Shown here: positions 18,739-28,245 of the stretch, in pieces
How positions within the stretch are numbered: the first letter of the stretch is position 1
How the letters are laid out: each line of letters starts with the position of its first letter
Assembly (NCBI RefSeq): GCF_017874215.1
Contig: NZ_JAGGLB010000001.1
Span: 310,001-374,000 of the forward strand
Length of the DNA: 64,000 nt
Reading direction: 5' to 3'
Source of the DNA: Paenibacillus eucommiae
GTDB lineage: Bacteria > Bacillota > Bacilli > Paenibacillales > NBRC-103111
The notes under the pieces: model-generated
Databases searched by the model: none
Seen by the model: the letters and a program-made list of their open reading frames with translations, nothing else
What the model was told of the DNA's origin: nothing
Made by a program: the position numbers and the translations under genes

Positions 18739-19746
18739 TCACCCTTTCCATTTAGCCTTCCATCTGTGTGCATTTTCGTCCGCAGCAATAACGGCCTTGC
18801 AGGCTTCCAATATATCCTGTTGAGTAAGCAATGCGGGCCTTCCTTCAATTCGCCGGATAAAATCCTCGCTTAATCCCGACTGCGAAGGCACTAGCTCCTC
18901 CTGCTGATACCGCTGTCCTTCACTTACAGTAAACAACAGCTCTTCTTCAGCAATCGCCGGATCACCGGCCAGTCGTATTTCGGCGCAGCCCATCGTCCCC
19001 GTAACGAATATTCTTCCATCTGCCGCCCAACCCTGTTCAGGGGCAAGCCAGTCTGCATGCAGACTGGCAATAATCCCCTCTCCCAGCACCAACTGAACAT
19101 GAGCAGTATCATAGAAATCCACGCTTTCCGGAACAACATGCTTGCCCGCTAAGCTGTGCATATCACAAATCTCTTCACCACTCAGCCAGCGTAGCAGGTC
19201 AAAATCATGAATCATCAGATCCACAAGGATGCCGCCATTCTGTTCCTTGGAGAAGAACCAGGGAGCCCTGGCTCCGGGAAACAGCTTCAGCGGCCTGCGG
19301 ATCGCAATGCTCGTAATGTCCCCGAACATTCCTTCATCGAGGCGCCGCTTTAATGTATTGACTGATGGGCGGTATCGTTCCGTCAGCATCATGCCTACCT
19401 GAATCCGCCCCCGCTGCACAACAGCCTCCAAGCGACTGAGTCCGGCTCTGCTGGTGACAGCAGGCTTATCCACCATCACCGGTTTCCCGTGCTGCTCACA
19501 GAGCTCAATGATATTTATTTTTTCACTGTTAATAGCAGAACTTCCTATTATATCTACCGACGGAACTAGGAGAGCTTCAACATCCTCAACATAAGGAATA
19601 TTAAAATCACTCGCCAGTCTGCGGGCCAAGGCTGTATCTCCGGAATCATGGATACCAGCGCAGGAATGTCCCATTTGAAGCATCTCCGTTATGAATCGGC
19701 TGATATGCCCATGCTGGCAGCCAATAATTGCAAATACATAAGACAT
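18739..19746 (-). CDS. Gfo/Idh/MocA family oxidoreductase
   Basis: A predicted NAD(P)-dependent sugar dehydrogenase of about 335 residues. The N-terminus MSYVFAIIGCQHGHISRFI is the Rossmann strand-loop-helix, although the usual GxGxxG is altered to GCQHGH. VMVDKPAVTS stands for the EKP motif (Asp for Glu). ILVDLMIHDFDLLRWLSG is the catalytic His/Asp helix. I choose ATG 19746; upstream codons to 19782 cover the AAGGAG site. It sits between the amidohydrolase and the DegT gene. An oxidoreductase plus aminotransferase pair is usual for amino-sugar formation or breakdown. Confidence 0.87.
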   Translation of the reverse strand: MSYVFAIIGCQHGHISRFITEMLQMGHSCAGIHDSGDTALARRLASDFNIPYVEDVEALLVPSVDIIGSSAINSEKINIIELCEQHGKPVMVDKPAVTSRAGLSRLEAVVQRGRIQVGMMLTERYRPSVNTLKRRLDEGMFGDITSIAIRRPLKLFPGARAPWFFSKEQNGGILVDLMIHDFDLLRWLSGEEICDMHSLAGKHVVPESVDFYDTAHVQLVLGEGIIASLHADWLAPEQGWAADGRIFVTGTMGCAEIRLAGDPAIAEEELLFTVSEGQRYQQEELVPSQSGLSEDFIRRIEGRPALLTQQDILEACKAVIAADENAHRWKAKWKG

Positions 19747-19797
19747 GCAGCAAGCAGCTCCTTTTTTCTTTTTTCCTGCCAATAGCTTATAAGCTGC

Positions 19798-20655
19798 TTA
19801 CAGGGGGACGAGCTTCAGGGAATTGCCTGCATAAATTTTATGAATCACTTCTTGTGATAATCCAGAGCCATTCAGAAATTCCTGAAGCCGGTTATCCCAA
19901 TCGTCTCTGCCGTAAAGCACCCGATCCTGGAACTCCAGTAGAAATTCCTTGCCGAAGGCCGGAGTCCGGGTTAGTGCATTATAGCCAGATCGGGCGGATA
20001 AATCACAGTACAGGTTGTCATAGGTGCGCATCATTTCCGTTACCTTGCCTCCGGGCAGGACATCACCACTGGGGTAACTGTGTTTCTGGTACAGATCATC
20101 GCCGGAAATATGCGACCAGAAGCCCGGCCCATGGCCAAGGAAAATCGTATCCGGGCACTGCCTCACCATCCGCTCGAAAGCTTCAATCCCACCGCCATAC
20201 CAATAGCCAGGCTGTGCATGGGAACCAACAGCATCAATGCCGTAATTGACCTCTACAATAACCGGCAATCCCCGCTTTCCGCAAAAGCGAAACATGCTGA
20301 TCGCATCCGGATTATCATAGGTCATCCTAAGCATGATTTCTCCGCAAATCCGCACTCCGTACATTTCAATGGCTGCTTCCAATCTGCTGAGCGCATAGGG
20401 CCTGCGCGGATCAGGCGCGTAGCCGAGAACGAACTTCTCAGGCGCCTTTTCCACATAATGCAGGCAATTGGCAAACGGCATAGCGGCAAATTCATTTCCG
20501 GATGAGCTGCTGTAATAACCTGGCCAGGTCTCATCCGCAGGTGTCTCCAGCGTAAGCATCCAGGTTCGGTCGATATGGCATTTCTCCATATTCTGCAATG
20601 TTTTTTCCACATTCATATGCCCATAGAACGGGTGATTATGCGAATCAATGATCAT
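19798..20655 (-). CDS. Amidohydrolase-2 family TIM-barrel hydrolase
   Basis: A metal-dependent hydrolase of about 285 residues. The start MIIDSHNHPFYGH gives the HxH metal motif at residues 6-8. Later GEIMLR, VEVNYGID, LGHGPGFWSH and the late aspartate in VLYGRDDWDNRL fit the Amidohydro_2 pattern (lactonases, decarboxylases, hydrolases). Start ATG 20655 behind AAAGGAAAA; 12 open codons upstream overlap the preceding gene. In this operon it may open a sugar lactone made by the Gfo/Idh enzyme or hydrolyse an amide. The reaction is not determined. Confidence 0.83.
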   Translation of the reverse strand: MIIDSHNHPFYGHMNVEKTLQNMEKCHIDRTWMLTLETPADETWPGYYSSSSGNEFAAMPFANCLHYVEKAPEKFVLGYAPDPRRPYALSRLEAAIEMYGVRICGEIMLRMTYDNPDAISMFRFCGKRGLPVIVEVNYGIDAVGSHAQPGYWYGGGIEAFERMVRQCPDTIFLGHGPGFWSHISGDDLYQKHSYPSGDVLPGGKVTEMMRTYDNLYCDLSARSGYNALTRTPAFGKEFLLEFQDRVLYGRDDWDNRLQEFLNGSGLSQEVIHKIYAGNSLKLVPL

Positions 20656-20674
20656 CGTTATTTTCCTTTCTAGC

Positions 20675-22276
20675 TTATTTTTTACCTTCACGTTCCTTAA
20701 TTTCTGCGTTCATCTCTTTAATCCAATCAGCACCGCCCCGTGACTTCCACTCATCGACCATTTTATCCCATTCAGTTATAGGCCGTGCTCCGGAAATCAT
20801 CTTAATCTGCTCGCCGATGATAAACTCCTGAAGTTCAAGTCCTTTCTTCGCTTGCGTTTCAGTCAGAATACCGCGAGACGGGTCGGCGTAAGGCGTTTTG
20901 TTGCTCGTTCTCTCCATCTCCTCGATTTTGGCGATAAACTCCTGCATTTCCTTGGAATCATACTGCGAGGTTGAATACTGGTTGGCATCATCATTTGGCG
21001 CCCAAGGCGTATAAGGCTCATGCCTTTGCAGCATGTAATGGAACGGTGCATTTTTCTCATAAGCCGGCTGTAAAACCGCCTTTCCGTTCTGCATCGTATA
21101 TCCTGTGCCTTCATTACCATACAACCAATCAAAGTCAGCATTTTGCGGCGTTCTATCCTGAACTGGAATCCACTTTCTGCCGAAATCCATAATTTCTAAA
21201 ATTTTCTCGATTTTTTCGGGCTGATCCTTTAATTTCCCTGAAATGGCCGTAAATCCATTGTATCCCAGACCTAATGCAGATCCCTGCGAGCCATCTGGAG
21301 CCACGAAATAAGGTACGGAGGCTACAACCGCCTTAGGCTGTGCTTTCAGCAGTGCCAAGTAATCCGGTTCGCTCATCCCTCTTGGAGTGCCAAGGAAAAT
21401 GCCCGATTTTCCAGAGTAAAATTCTTTGTAGGCTTGATCGATCGTCACCACTGCAAAATCTTTGGTTACTGCGCCCTGTGCATAAGCATCCGCGTACATT
21501 TCTATGATTTCCTTGCGGCCCGGGCCGATAATGCCTGGAATATACTGCCCATCCGCATCTTTATGGTACCAAGCCTGTGACCAGTAAGCGCCAGCGCGCG
21601 CCTCAGGACCTATGTTGCTGTATACCGAGAAACCAAGCGTATCATTCTTCTTGTTGCCATCCGGATCATTTTTCGTAAAGGCAATGGCTACTTGCTTCAA
21701 TTCTTCGTAGTTGGTTGGCATCTTCAAATTCAAATTATCGAGCCAATCCTGGCGTATGATCATCGTGAATACATGGCTTGAGCCATAGCTTGGAATAGAG
21801 TAGATTTTCCCATCAATTCTAAGCTGATCCCACACATGCTCTGGCACTGCTTTCAGCGATTCATATTTGTCTATGTAATCATCTATGGGCAGGAATGCGC
21901 CCTGTCTGGCAAATTTGATAAAGGTGGACTCCATCCCGCCCCAGGATACGACATCGGGAACATCGCCTGAAGCGATCAACACAGAAACCTTATCCCCAAA
22001 ATCAGCTACAGGGATGAACTGCGATTTAATATTGGCTTGAAACTTTTCCTTGATCATATCTACGGCTCTTCCTTCAGACGGCGGGAAAACATCAAGCGCC
22101 ATAAAGCTCATAAAGCTGATGTCAATCGGTTCCTTTACTACGGGTTTACTTGTCCCTCCCGCTGTCCCTGTTGGGTTCGTTCCTGTGTCTGTACCCTTGG
22201 TTGTGTTATTACTGCAAGCTGCAGTAAAGATCATCAAGCACAGTAGAAGAACAACTGCTATCCTTCTTGATTTCAT
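20675..22276 (-). CDS. LplA-type sugar-binding lipoprotein of an ABC importer
   Basis: A 533-residue extracellular solute-binding protein. Residues 1-21 are a lipoprotein signal (VVLLLCLMIFTAACSN) with the lipobox cysteine at 21, followed by a Thr/Gly-rich spacer. The body has the family-1 binding-protein pattern (VPDVVSWGGMESTFIKFARQ, IDGKIYSIPSYGSSH, WLDNLNLKMPTNYEEL, EEMERTSNKTP). Length and ending match Paenibacillus LplA proteins. It follows both permeases in transcription order, unlike the second locus (48327), where it comes first. No ATPase gene is near; such importers usually share an MsmK/MsmX-type ATPase. Confidence 0.92.
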   Translation of the reverse strand: MKSRRIAVVLLLCLMIFTAACSNNTTKGTDTGTNPTGTAGGTSKPVVKEPIDISFMSFMALDVFPPSEGRAVDMIKEKFQANIKSQFIPVADFGDKVSVLIASGDVPDVVSWGGMESTFIKFARQGAFLPIDDYIDKYESLKAVPEHVWDQLRIDGKIYSIPSYGSSHVFTMIIRQDWLDNLNLKMPTNYEELKQVAIAFTKNDPDGNKKNDTLGFSVYSNIGPEARAGAYWSQAWYHKDADGQYIPGIIGPGRKEIIEMYADAYAQGAVTKDFAVVTIDQAYKEFYSGKSGIFLGTPRGMSEPDYLALLKAQPKAVVASVPYFVAPDGSQGSALGLGYNGFTAISGKLKDQPEKIEKILEIMDFGRKWIPVQDRTPQNADFDWLYGNEGTGYTMQNGKAVLQPAYEKNAPFHYMLQRHEPYTPWAPNDDANQYSTSQYDSKEMQEFIAKIEEMERTSNKTPYADPSRGILTETQAKKGLELQEFIIGEQIKMISGARPITEWDKMVDEWKSRGGADWIKEMNAEIKEREGKK

Positions 22277-22323
22277 GTGTAGAACCTCCCCTAATAAAAT
22301 GTGTGTTTGAAAACCTACAAGCC

Positions 22324-23190
22324 CTACCCCTTAACAGATCCAAGCATCACCCCCTTGGCAAAATGTTTTTGTATAAACGGATATATAGCTAGAATCGGCA
22401 CTGTAGCCACTAAAATGGCAGCCATCTGAATCATCTCAGCGGGCGGTCTAGCCAGTATATTGTCATTAATGAGAGCTGATTTATCCTCCACAATAACAAT
22501 CTGACGCAGCAGCACCTGGATCGGCCAAAGAGTCGACTTGTTCAAATAAAGAATACCGTTAAAATACGCATTCCAGTAGCCGACAGCATAAAACAAGCCG
22601 AAGGTGGCCATGGCCGGTTTGGATAGAGGTAAAATCACTTTCCAAAACACGGTCAAATCATTGGCTCCATCGATAAGGGCTGCTTCCTGAAGCACCTCTG
22701 GAATACTCCGGAAAAACTGTCTCATCACAATCAGATTCCAAGAACTGATTACTCCCGGAATGATTAGCGCCCAAATCGTATTGATCAACATCGTCTCTCT
22801 GACAACCAAATAAGTCGGAATCATCCCCGCACTGAAAAGAAATGAAAACAAAACCATCATCATGATCGCTTTTTGCCCCGGAAAAGTACGTGACATCGCA
22901 TAAGCCATCGTAGTTGTAAACAGCAAGCTCAAGAATGTTCCCAGCACTGTAACGCCTATTGTCACCCAGATCGCACGAATAAATCGGCTATGGCTGAATA
23001 TGTAGTCGTAAGCATCAACCACCCACGTCTTCGGCCACAGGATGAATTCACTTTGCAAATAATGATCATAGGATGAGAAAGATACCGCTAAAATGTGCCA
23101 AAAGGGAAAAAACATAAGGAACGCAATGAAAATCAGTAAGAGGAGATTGATGCTTTCGCCAATCCGTTCTCCCCATGTCCGCTGCTGCAT
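22324..23190 (-). CDS. Carbohydrate ABC transporter permease, YtcP/MalG type
   Basis: This 288-residue inner-membrane protein has six predicted helices starting with SINLLLLIFIAFLMFFPFWH. The cytoplasmic EAA loop that meets the ATPase is clear (EAALIDGANDLTVFWKVILP), and the ending HFAKGVMLGSVKG is the signature of the YtcP/LplC type. The start lies behind GAGGGGGAAAA. The gap to the LplB-type gene is 12 bases. Confidence 0.94.
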   Translation of the reverse strand: MQQRTWGERIGESINLLLLIFIAFLMFFPFWHILAVSFSSYDHYLQSEFILWPKTWVVDAYDYIFSHSRFIRAIWVTIGVTVLGTFLSLLFTTTMAYAMSRTFPGQKAIMMMVLFSFLFSAGMIPTYLVVRETMLINTIWALIIPGVISSWNLIVMRQFFRSIPEVLQEAALIDGANDLTVFWKVILPLSKPAMATFGLFYAVGYWNAYFNGILYLNKSTLWPIQVLLRQIVIVEDKSALINDNILARPPAEMIQMAAILVATVPILAIYPFIQKHFAKGVMLGSVKG

Positions 23191-23202
23191 GATTTTTCCC
23201 CC

Positions 23203-24111
23203 TCAATAAATCCCTTCTTCATTAAAACGTTTGGCCAAACGATTGGCAAGCACAACGAGCACAAGACCGACAAGGGATTTAAACAATCCAACCGCTGTCC
23301 CAAAGCTGAAGTCGGCCTGGACAATACCTTTGTAATACACGTAAGTATCCAGCACGTTCCCCACTTCCATCACATACGGATTCAGCATCAGAAATACTTG
23401 CTCGAAACCACTATCCAGCACAGTGCCAAGTCTTAGAATCAGCAAAATAACAATTGTGCTTCGGATTGCTGGTAAGGTGATATGCCATATTCTGCGCATG
23501 CGGCCTGCCCCGTCTACAACTGCCGCTTCATATAATTCAGCATTGACCCCGGCCAGGGCGGCCAGGAAAACGACAGTGCCCCAGCCAGCTTCCTTCCAAA
23601 TAACCTCTAATATGAGCAGCGGCTTGAAAAACACCGGAGATTGCAAAAAGTAGATAGGTTCCGTATTAAAAGCTGCGTGAAGCAGCTGATTAACTAACCC
23701 CTCGCTTCTCAAAAAGACCGTAGCTATTCCTGCGATTACAACCCATGAGAGAAAATGAGGTAAATAAATGATCGACTGGATCCATCGTTTCACGAATTGA
23801 CTACGGATTTCATTCAACATAAGCGCAAGTAATATTGGGGCTGGAAAAGCAAATACAATTTGCAAAAACGAGAGCTGCAGAGTATTAAACAAAACACGTA
23901 ATACATCCTGATTCTCAAAAATTGTGTAGAAATGCCTCAGACCTACCCATTCACTATGAATGAAGCCTTTAAAGGGATTGTAATCCTGGAATGCGATGAT
24001 AGATCCGAACAAAGGGATATACCGGTAAATAATAAAGTAAAGCGTACCCGGTATAACAAGTAGATATAAATAACGATGCTTCCAGATCGATGCAGATATC
24101 GGGTTTTGCAT
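23203..24111 (-). CDS. Carbohydrate ABC transporter permease, LplB type
   Basis: A 302-residue permease with six helices (YLYLLVIPGTLYFIIYRYIP first). The EAA loop reads EAAVVDGAGRMRRIWHITLP and the typical LplB ending NRLAKRFNEEGIY is present. It is the first gene of the import operon after the regulator, with AAAGGAGGAG before the ATG. The 217-base gap upstream holds the regulator's terminator and probably this operon's promoter. Confidence 0.94.
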   Translation of the reverse strand: MQNPISASIWKHRYLYLLVIPGTLYFIIYRYIPLFGSIIAFQDYNPFKGFIHSEWVGLRHFYTIFENQDVLRVLFNTLQLSFLQIVFAFPAPILLALMLNEIRSQFVKRWIQSIIYLPHFLSWVVIAGIATVFLRSEGLVNQLLHAAFNTEPIYFLQSPVFFKPLLILEVIWKEAGWGTVVFLAALAGVNAELYEAAVVDGAGRMRRIWHITLPAIRSTIVILLILRLGTVLDSGFEQVFLMLNPYVMEVGNVLDTYVYYKGIVQADFSFGTAVGLFKSLVGLVLVVLANRLAKRFNEEGIY

Positions 24112-24235
24112 AGATCACTCCTCCTTTCCTGATTAATATTTTGCCTTTGCCTGACCTGATGTTAATGTATCTAAATGTTCAGTTAAGGTAAAGTATCCAT
24201 TCCTTTGGGCTCTCTACAACAAAATGATACGTCCT

Positions 24236-24279
24236 TAAATAAAAAGATACACACCCGAATGAACCCATTCCAGGTGTGT
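24236..24279 (-). terminator. Terminator between regulator and import operon
   Basis: On the minus strand ACACACC pairs with GGTGTGT (24249-24279), the inner GAATG pairs with CATTC around a GGTT loop, and CTTTTTATTT follows after a few bases. It lies 50 bases past the stop of the AraC gene. Downstream, TTTACC and TACATT with a 17-base gap could be a weak promoter for the importer genes. Confidence 0.7.
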
Positions 24280-24328
24280 TTCCCGTCATACTCCTATACA
24301 TGCTCCCGCCAAATGCCAAGAGCTGTAC

Positions 24329-26641
24329 TCATTCCTTTTGAAAAAATTGATCCCGGTAGGTCCCTGGAGAAACGCCAGTCATTTGCTTAAAAACACGCGA
24401 AAAATTTTGCGGAGAAGTATAACCCAGGCGTTCAGATATGTCCTTGACCGGCATTTCGGAATGAACGAGCCACTCCTTAGCCTTGGATATCCGGCATTCA
24501 ATCAAATACGTAATAAAATTCATATTCAGCTCTTCTTTAAACAAAGCTCTGACCTTCGCTGTCGTTAATTCAAATTCATCCGCCACCTTTTGCAGGGATA
24601 AATCATCTTCAATATGTTCATGAATATAATGGATGACCTGCCGCGTCAATTTCTTATTGTCGTACTTATTCACCTCTGCCAAGTGATTGCGGATGGCCGG
24701 CAGCACCGTGCCGATCAGCCATTCTCTAACCTCCTGCAGCGATTCACAAGCGTACAAGGTCTGATAAATAGGCTCATCCAGACAATCACTCAGCTCATAC
24801 CCCATCTCCAACAGCAAATGCTCAATTTCTGCCAGCAAATAATTGAAAATGCCCAGCGCAGATGCGTTATTAAGCACGTGCTCAGGAATCACATCTATCA
24901 TCTTGTTCATCTCAACCGCAGCCTGATCAAAGTTGCCTTCCGCTATGTTAACGACAATCGACTTTTGCCATTTGACAAAAAGCCGGCTGGACTGCTGGGA
25001 AAGCGCAGCGTTCGTAATCTCTTTGTAAGTGATGGTCTTGTGCTTGTCGATCATAGGCCTGTAATGGAGCAGCCTGAGCGCTTCCTGATAGCCCTCGCAA
25101 ATGCTGCTGTAACGCCTGCAGGCCTGACTCATTGCGATTGCCGTGCTAAACTTAAAGTACAGCTTCACTTTCTCATCAATAGACTCGCATACCTCAAGAA
25201 GCGTCTGCTCGCCACTTTTACCGTCTTCGTTATCCATTTCGTTATTGTCGCTGCCTTCCATCCCAACGATCAATGCCACCTGCCCCGGATGAGCCGCTAC
25301 TGTCAAGCAGGAAAACTTCTCCCCGCCTATTTCAGCAATCATTTTGGATAAGGCATACATGAACAGAGCCCGGTCTCGCTCTCCATAGGTTTGGATGAAG
25401 TCCCCATACTGCTCAATTTCCACAATGCATACATGAAACCGCTGCCCCTGCAGCTGCAGACCTGCTTGAGTGAGCTTGGCGTTGATTTCTTCTTCCTTCA
25501 ATTCCCCGCGCAGCAGTTGCAAAAGCACACTATCCTTTAATTGGGGCAGCTGTTCATTCAGCCTGTTCGTCAAATCCGCGTTCATTTCCACAATCTGATC
25601 CATATATTGATCCAGCACCTGAAATTCAGTGCCGCTGCCAGTCATTTCTTTCGTCATTTTTTTGGTTATACGTTGAAGCGGTACGGTTAATTTTCTGGAG
25701 CCCAGAAAAGCAATCAACATCCAAATGGCCGCAATGCCCGCTACGAAGCACCAGGTCATGTATTGAATACGGTCTGCTTTACGGCTAAGCTCTTTCAGTG
25801 GAATCATGGACATATAAGTCCATCCGTTAAAGCTCGACTTCTTGGAAGAAAGCTGATAGCTGACGCGCTCCAGCACAAAGGACGATGCAGCCTCCTCTCC
25901 CTCCAGCCAATAGCGGTATAAGCCCGAAGTCGGCGACAAACGGGTGCCAACCTCTGCCTGGTCTCCGCTCAATACAATTCTCCCCTGTTCATCCACAACC
26001 AGCGCTTTGCGGTTCCCGCCTTGATTAACGGATTGGAACCATTCATTAAGCTGCTTGGCATCTATATGCATGACCAGTACGCCGTCACTTGGCAGTGCAT
26101 TCAGGTAGATCGTTCTGAGCAGCAGCAGCTCCGGTTGATTGGGATAAGTATGCGGAGGGATTAACTGTGTTCCCCGCTGCTTCCCATCATTATCTCTGAT
26201 TAAATCATAATAAATAAAATCTTTAATCTCCTGTAATCCATATAAATTGGAATAAACCTGCTCATAACTCGGATTCACAAGTGATACACTGAAGCTAATC
26301 TTGGAATGATTGCGATACTTACTGATCGCATTCACCATGTCGAGTGTTGGCTCCAAATTGTTCATCGATATCCCATATCGAAGCGCTTTCTCAAAGGTAC
26401 GGTCATCAGCCATTTGAAAGGAAGTCGTCTGTAAATCCTTAAGAAAAGCATCCACCTGATACTCGATTTGTTTGAGAATAATCTGCTGCCCTTGATCTAC
26501 TTCTTCTTGAATGCCCTTGGTCGAAATATAAGATGAAAGCAGCCCAATCAGCAGCACAGGAATGATACCGATCAGGATCGAGTAAACAAGCAGCGTTTTT
26601 TGAAAAGTAAGATTTCTTATAAAAGATAACCGGTTCAACAC
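24329..26641 (-). CDS. Membrane-bound AraC family regulator with extracellular sensor domain
   Basis: A 770-residue one-component regulator. GUG start at 26641 behind AAGGA. Helix 1 covers about residues 17-40 (LVYSILIGIIPVLLIGLLSSY), the extracellular Cache-like sensor about 41-293, and helix 2 about 294-317 (CFVAGIAAIWMLIAFLG). A cytoplasmic segment follows, then a C-terminal pair of helix-turn-helix motifs (SLQKVADEFELTTAKVRALF, KDISERLGYTSPQNFSRVF, ending SPGTYRDQFF). It should bind an external sugar or the binding protein and switch on the importer operon beginning 217 bases downstream. No separate kinase is linked to this locus. Confidence 0.9.
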   Translation of the reverse strand: MLNRLSFIRNLTFQKTLLVYSILIGIIPVLLIGLLSSYISTKGIQEEVDQGQQIILKQIEYQVDAFLKDLQTTSFQMADDRTFEKALRYGISMNNLEPTLDMVNAISKYRNHSKISFSVSLVNPSYEQVYSNLYGLQEIKDFIYYDLIRDNDGKQRGTQLIPPHTYPNQPELLLLRTIYLNALPSDGVLVMHIDAKQLNEWFQSVNQGGNRKALVVDEQGRIVLSGDQAEVGTRLSPTSGLYRYWLEGEEAASSFVLERVSYQLSSKKSSFNGWTYMSMIPLKELSRKADRIQYMTWCFVAGIAAIWMLIAFLGSRKLTVPLQRITKKMTKEMTGSGTEFQVLDQYMDQIVEMNADLTNRLNEQLPQLKDSVLLQLLRGELKEEEINAKLTQAGLQLQGQRFHVCIVEIEQYGDFIQTYGERDRALFMYALSKMIAEIGGEKFSCLTVAAHPGQVALIVGMEGSDNNEMDNEDGKSGEQTLLEVCESIDEKVKLYFKFSTAIAMSQACRRYSSICEGYQEALRLLHYRPMIDKHKTITYKEITNAALSQQSSRLFVKWQKSIVVNIAEGNFDQAAVEMNKMIDVIPEHVLNNASALGIFNYLLAEIEHLLLEMGYELSDCLDEPIYQTLYACESLQEVREWLIGTVLPAIRNHLAEVNKYDNKKLTRQVIHYIHEHIEDDLSLQKVADEFELTTAKVRALFKEELNMNFITYLIECRISKAKEWLVHSEMPVKDISERLGYTSPQNFSRVFKQMTGVSPGTYRDQFFQKE

Positions 26642-26800
26642 ATCGATTCCTTCCCCCTGATAAAAATAAGCGTTGTCCTACCTGCAGCCCTTGCAGCCCT
26701 ACCTGCAACTCCATCAGCAGCAGTCAATGCAGCAAAGCTTCTGTCATTATTCTAACAAATCCCTATCCGTTAGCAAACAGAATTATCTCCATTAGGAAAA
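26642..26800. other. Upstream region of the AraC gene
   Basis: No gene is seen. Near the start codon a 10-bp unit CCTACCTGCA occurs twice (26677-26686, 26698-26707) with a partial unit between, another short direct repeat. I found no convincing promoter. Confidence 0.4.
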
Positions 26801-26974
26801 AAGCCTTTCGGCGTCCTTTGAGGTGCGTGTTGTTGACTAAAGTCCGTTGCCGAGGGAATGGATGTGGGCTCCAGCCGCTGTTAAAGATTTGTTCCCTTGA
26901 ATGGTATTGATGAGGAGGTAGGAACAAATCTTTAAAGGCGGACGCTACCGCTCTTCCTCCCACACCCATTCCCT
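26801..26974. repeat. Dispersed long-hairpin repeat, copy 1
   Basis: A 122-bp inverted structure (26853-26974) has outer arms of 16 bp (AGGGAATGGATGTGGG / CCCACACCCATTCCCT, one mismatch) and perfect inner arms of 15 bp (TTAAAGATTTGTTCC at 26881-26895, reverse complement at 26921-26935). A mini hairpin GCC-TTTC-GGC (26803-26812) precedes it. A second copy with the same length and the same arms lies at 50110-50231. Confidence 0.85.
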
Positions 26975-26992
26975 TCTCAGCTACAATCGTAC

Positions 26993-27017
26993 TTTAACGA
27001 TGAAAAACATCGTTAAA
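26993..27017. repeat. Short hairpin repeat, isolated copy
   Basis: A perfect 10-bp inverted repeat, TTTAACGATG and CATCGTTAAA with loop AAAAA, lies 18 bases after the long hairpin. Four relatives are clustered at 50435-50618. Confidence 0.85.
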
Positions 27018-27091
27018 TGGAGTACACGCTCATTTCGGAGGAGGACGGCTGCTACTAACGCTCAAACGAATAGCGGACATTACTCGCAAAA

Positions 27092-27493
27092 ATGGGTTAT
27101 ACTAAAAAAGAGAAACGTGAGGTTCGCTTTGCCTTCCTGCAGATGATGCTCCGGCTGCAAAAGAAGCTTGATCCTGCGAGATTTATGCTCATTATGTCCA
27201 TCGCTGATTTGTATTTCACACCTAATATAAAGCAAGACGAAGCCATTTTACATGAATTAAGCCAACAATACCCTGAGGAGGGATCGATCATTATGGAACT
27301 TATGCCTGCATGGAAACGATGGGGTTATGAGGAAGGCATAGAAGAAGGTAAAGTAGAAGGTAAGGAAGAAGGTAAGGAAGAAGAAAGACAAACGATTATC
27401 CGCAAGCTGCTGGACAAAGGATTTTCCCCGGAAGAAGTGGCTGTAACTCTTGAATTTCCATTGAACGACGTAAAGAAGCTTATTAAGCCCTAA
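27092..27493 (+). pseudogene. C-terminal remnant of an Rpn/PD-(D/E)XK family nuclease
   Basis: A 133-residue frame corresponds to the tail of recombination-promoting nuclease (Rpn) or transposase-like PD-(D/E)XK proteins: RFAFLQMMLRLQ, then a charged coiled region WKRWGYEEGIEEG with EG repeats, then a small helical end FSPEEVAVTLEFPLNDVKKL. The N-terminal nuclease core is absent. The first ATG has no ribosome site and lies about 75 bases after the short hairpin. It is thus a truncated relic. Whether it is translated is unknown. Confidence 0.65.
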
Positions 27494-27520
27494 TGTGGCC
27501 ATCCTCATAACCTTTAACCA

Positions 27521-27561
27521 TAGGCAAGAGGGACCTCTCAGCGATCATATCCTCTTGCCTA
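27521..27561. terminator. Inverted repeat between two converging remnants
   Basis: TAGGCAAGAGG (27521-27531) and CCTCTTGCCTA (27551-27561) are perfect complements with a 19-base loop, between the ends of the nuclease and tyrosyl-tRNA synthetase remnants. No clear T tract follows on either strand, so terminator function is a guess from position. Confidence 0.4.
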
Positions 27562-27567
27562 CAAACA

Positions 27568-28245
27568 CTAAAGTTCAATCTCAAGTCTGGCGAATTTCCG
27601 TTTGCCTACCTGCACAATATCACCTTGCTGCGGCCTTATTTGTGCCTGTGGATCTGTGATTTTCTGTTCATTTATTCGGACCGCACCTTGTATAATACTG
27701 CGCCTTGCCTCGGCGTTAGACACTTGTAATTTCATTTTGACTAAGAGGCTGTATAGGAGGATAGTACTACTATCATCGAGCTCATTTGACAGAATGCGGA
27801 TGACCTCCATATGCTCGGGTAAAGCCCACGCACCTTGCAGCGTTCTGCCCATTAAGATGTTAAAAGTTTGATCGGTGCCTCCAAGCTCAATATCACTTTC
27901 TAATGAAACGGAGTCATAGGCCTGCATCAGCGGGTAAAAGAACTCATGAATATGAATAGGCTGGTTGTTGGCAAATCGTTTGGCGAAAGCGTCTCTTTCC
28001 AACATACGTGCCACCGTCAGCTTTCCAGCCAAATTCAGAACCGCTTCAAACTTCATTTCTCCAAGCCACGTTGAATTATAGTGAAATTGGGTTTGCTCCG
28101 GGTTAAGTATTTTATACAATTGCTTCTGATAGGTCTCGGCGTTCCGCTTAACATCTTCCTCGGTCAGCTGCTTTCGGGTTTCCGACTTTCCCGACGGGTC
28201 ACCAATTCTGCCTGTAAAATCTCCAATAATCCAATGGATTTTCAT
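27568..28245 (-). pseudogene. tyrS: Truncated and internally deleted tyrosyl-tRNA synthetase
   Basis: The 225-residue frame carries unmistakable TyrRS pieces: [47 protein letters not shown], and the C-terminal S4 RNA-binding domain ([20 protein letters not shown]). Normal enzymes have about 410-420 residues. Here the N-terminus with the HIGH signature is missing, the frame starting right after a GNAT stop codon (TAG ATG) without its own ribosome site. A block between GRTLQ and the S4 domain, including KMSKS, is also gone. It cannot charge tRNA, so a functional tyrS must exist elsewhere. A tyrosine-type T-box still stands about 0.9 kb upstream. Confidence 0.85.

Noticed and set aside
24614..25351. 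245-codon plus-strand frame
   Set aside because: It is antisense to the AraC regulator, whose reading frame carries clear family motifs.
27568..28245. Functional second tyrosyl-tRNA synthetase
   Set aside because: The HIGH and KMSKS regions are both absent and the start lacks a ribosome site.
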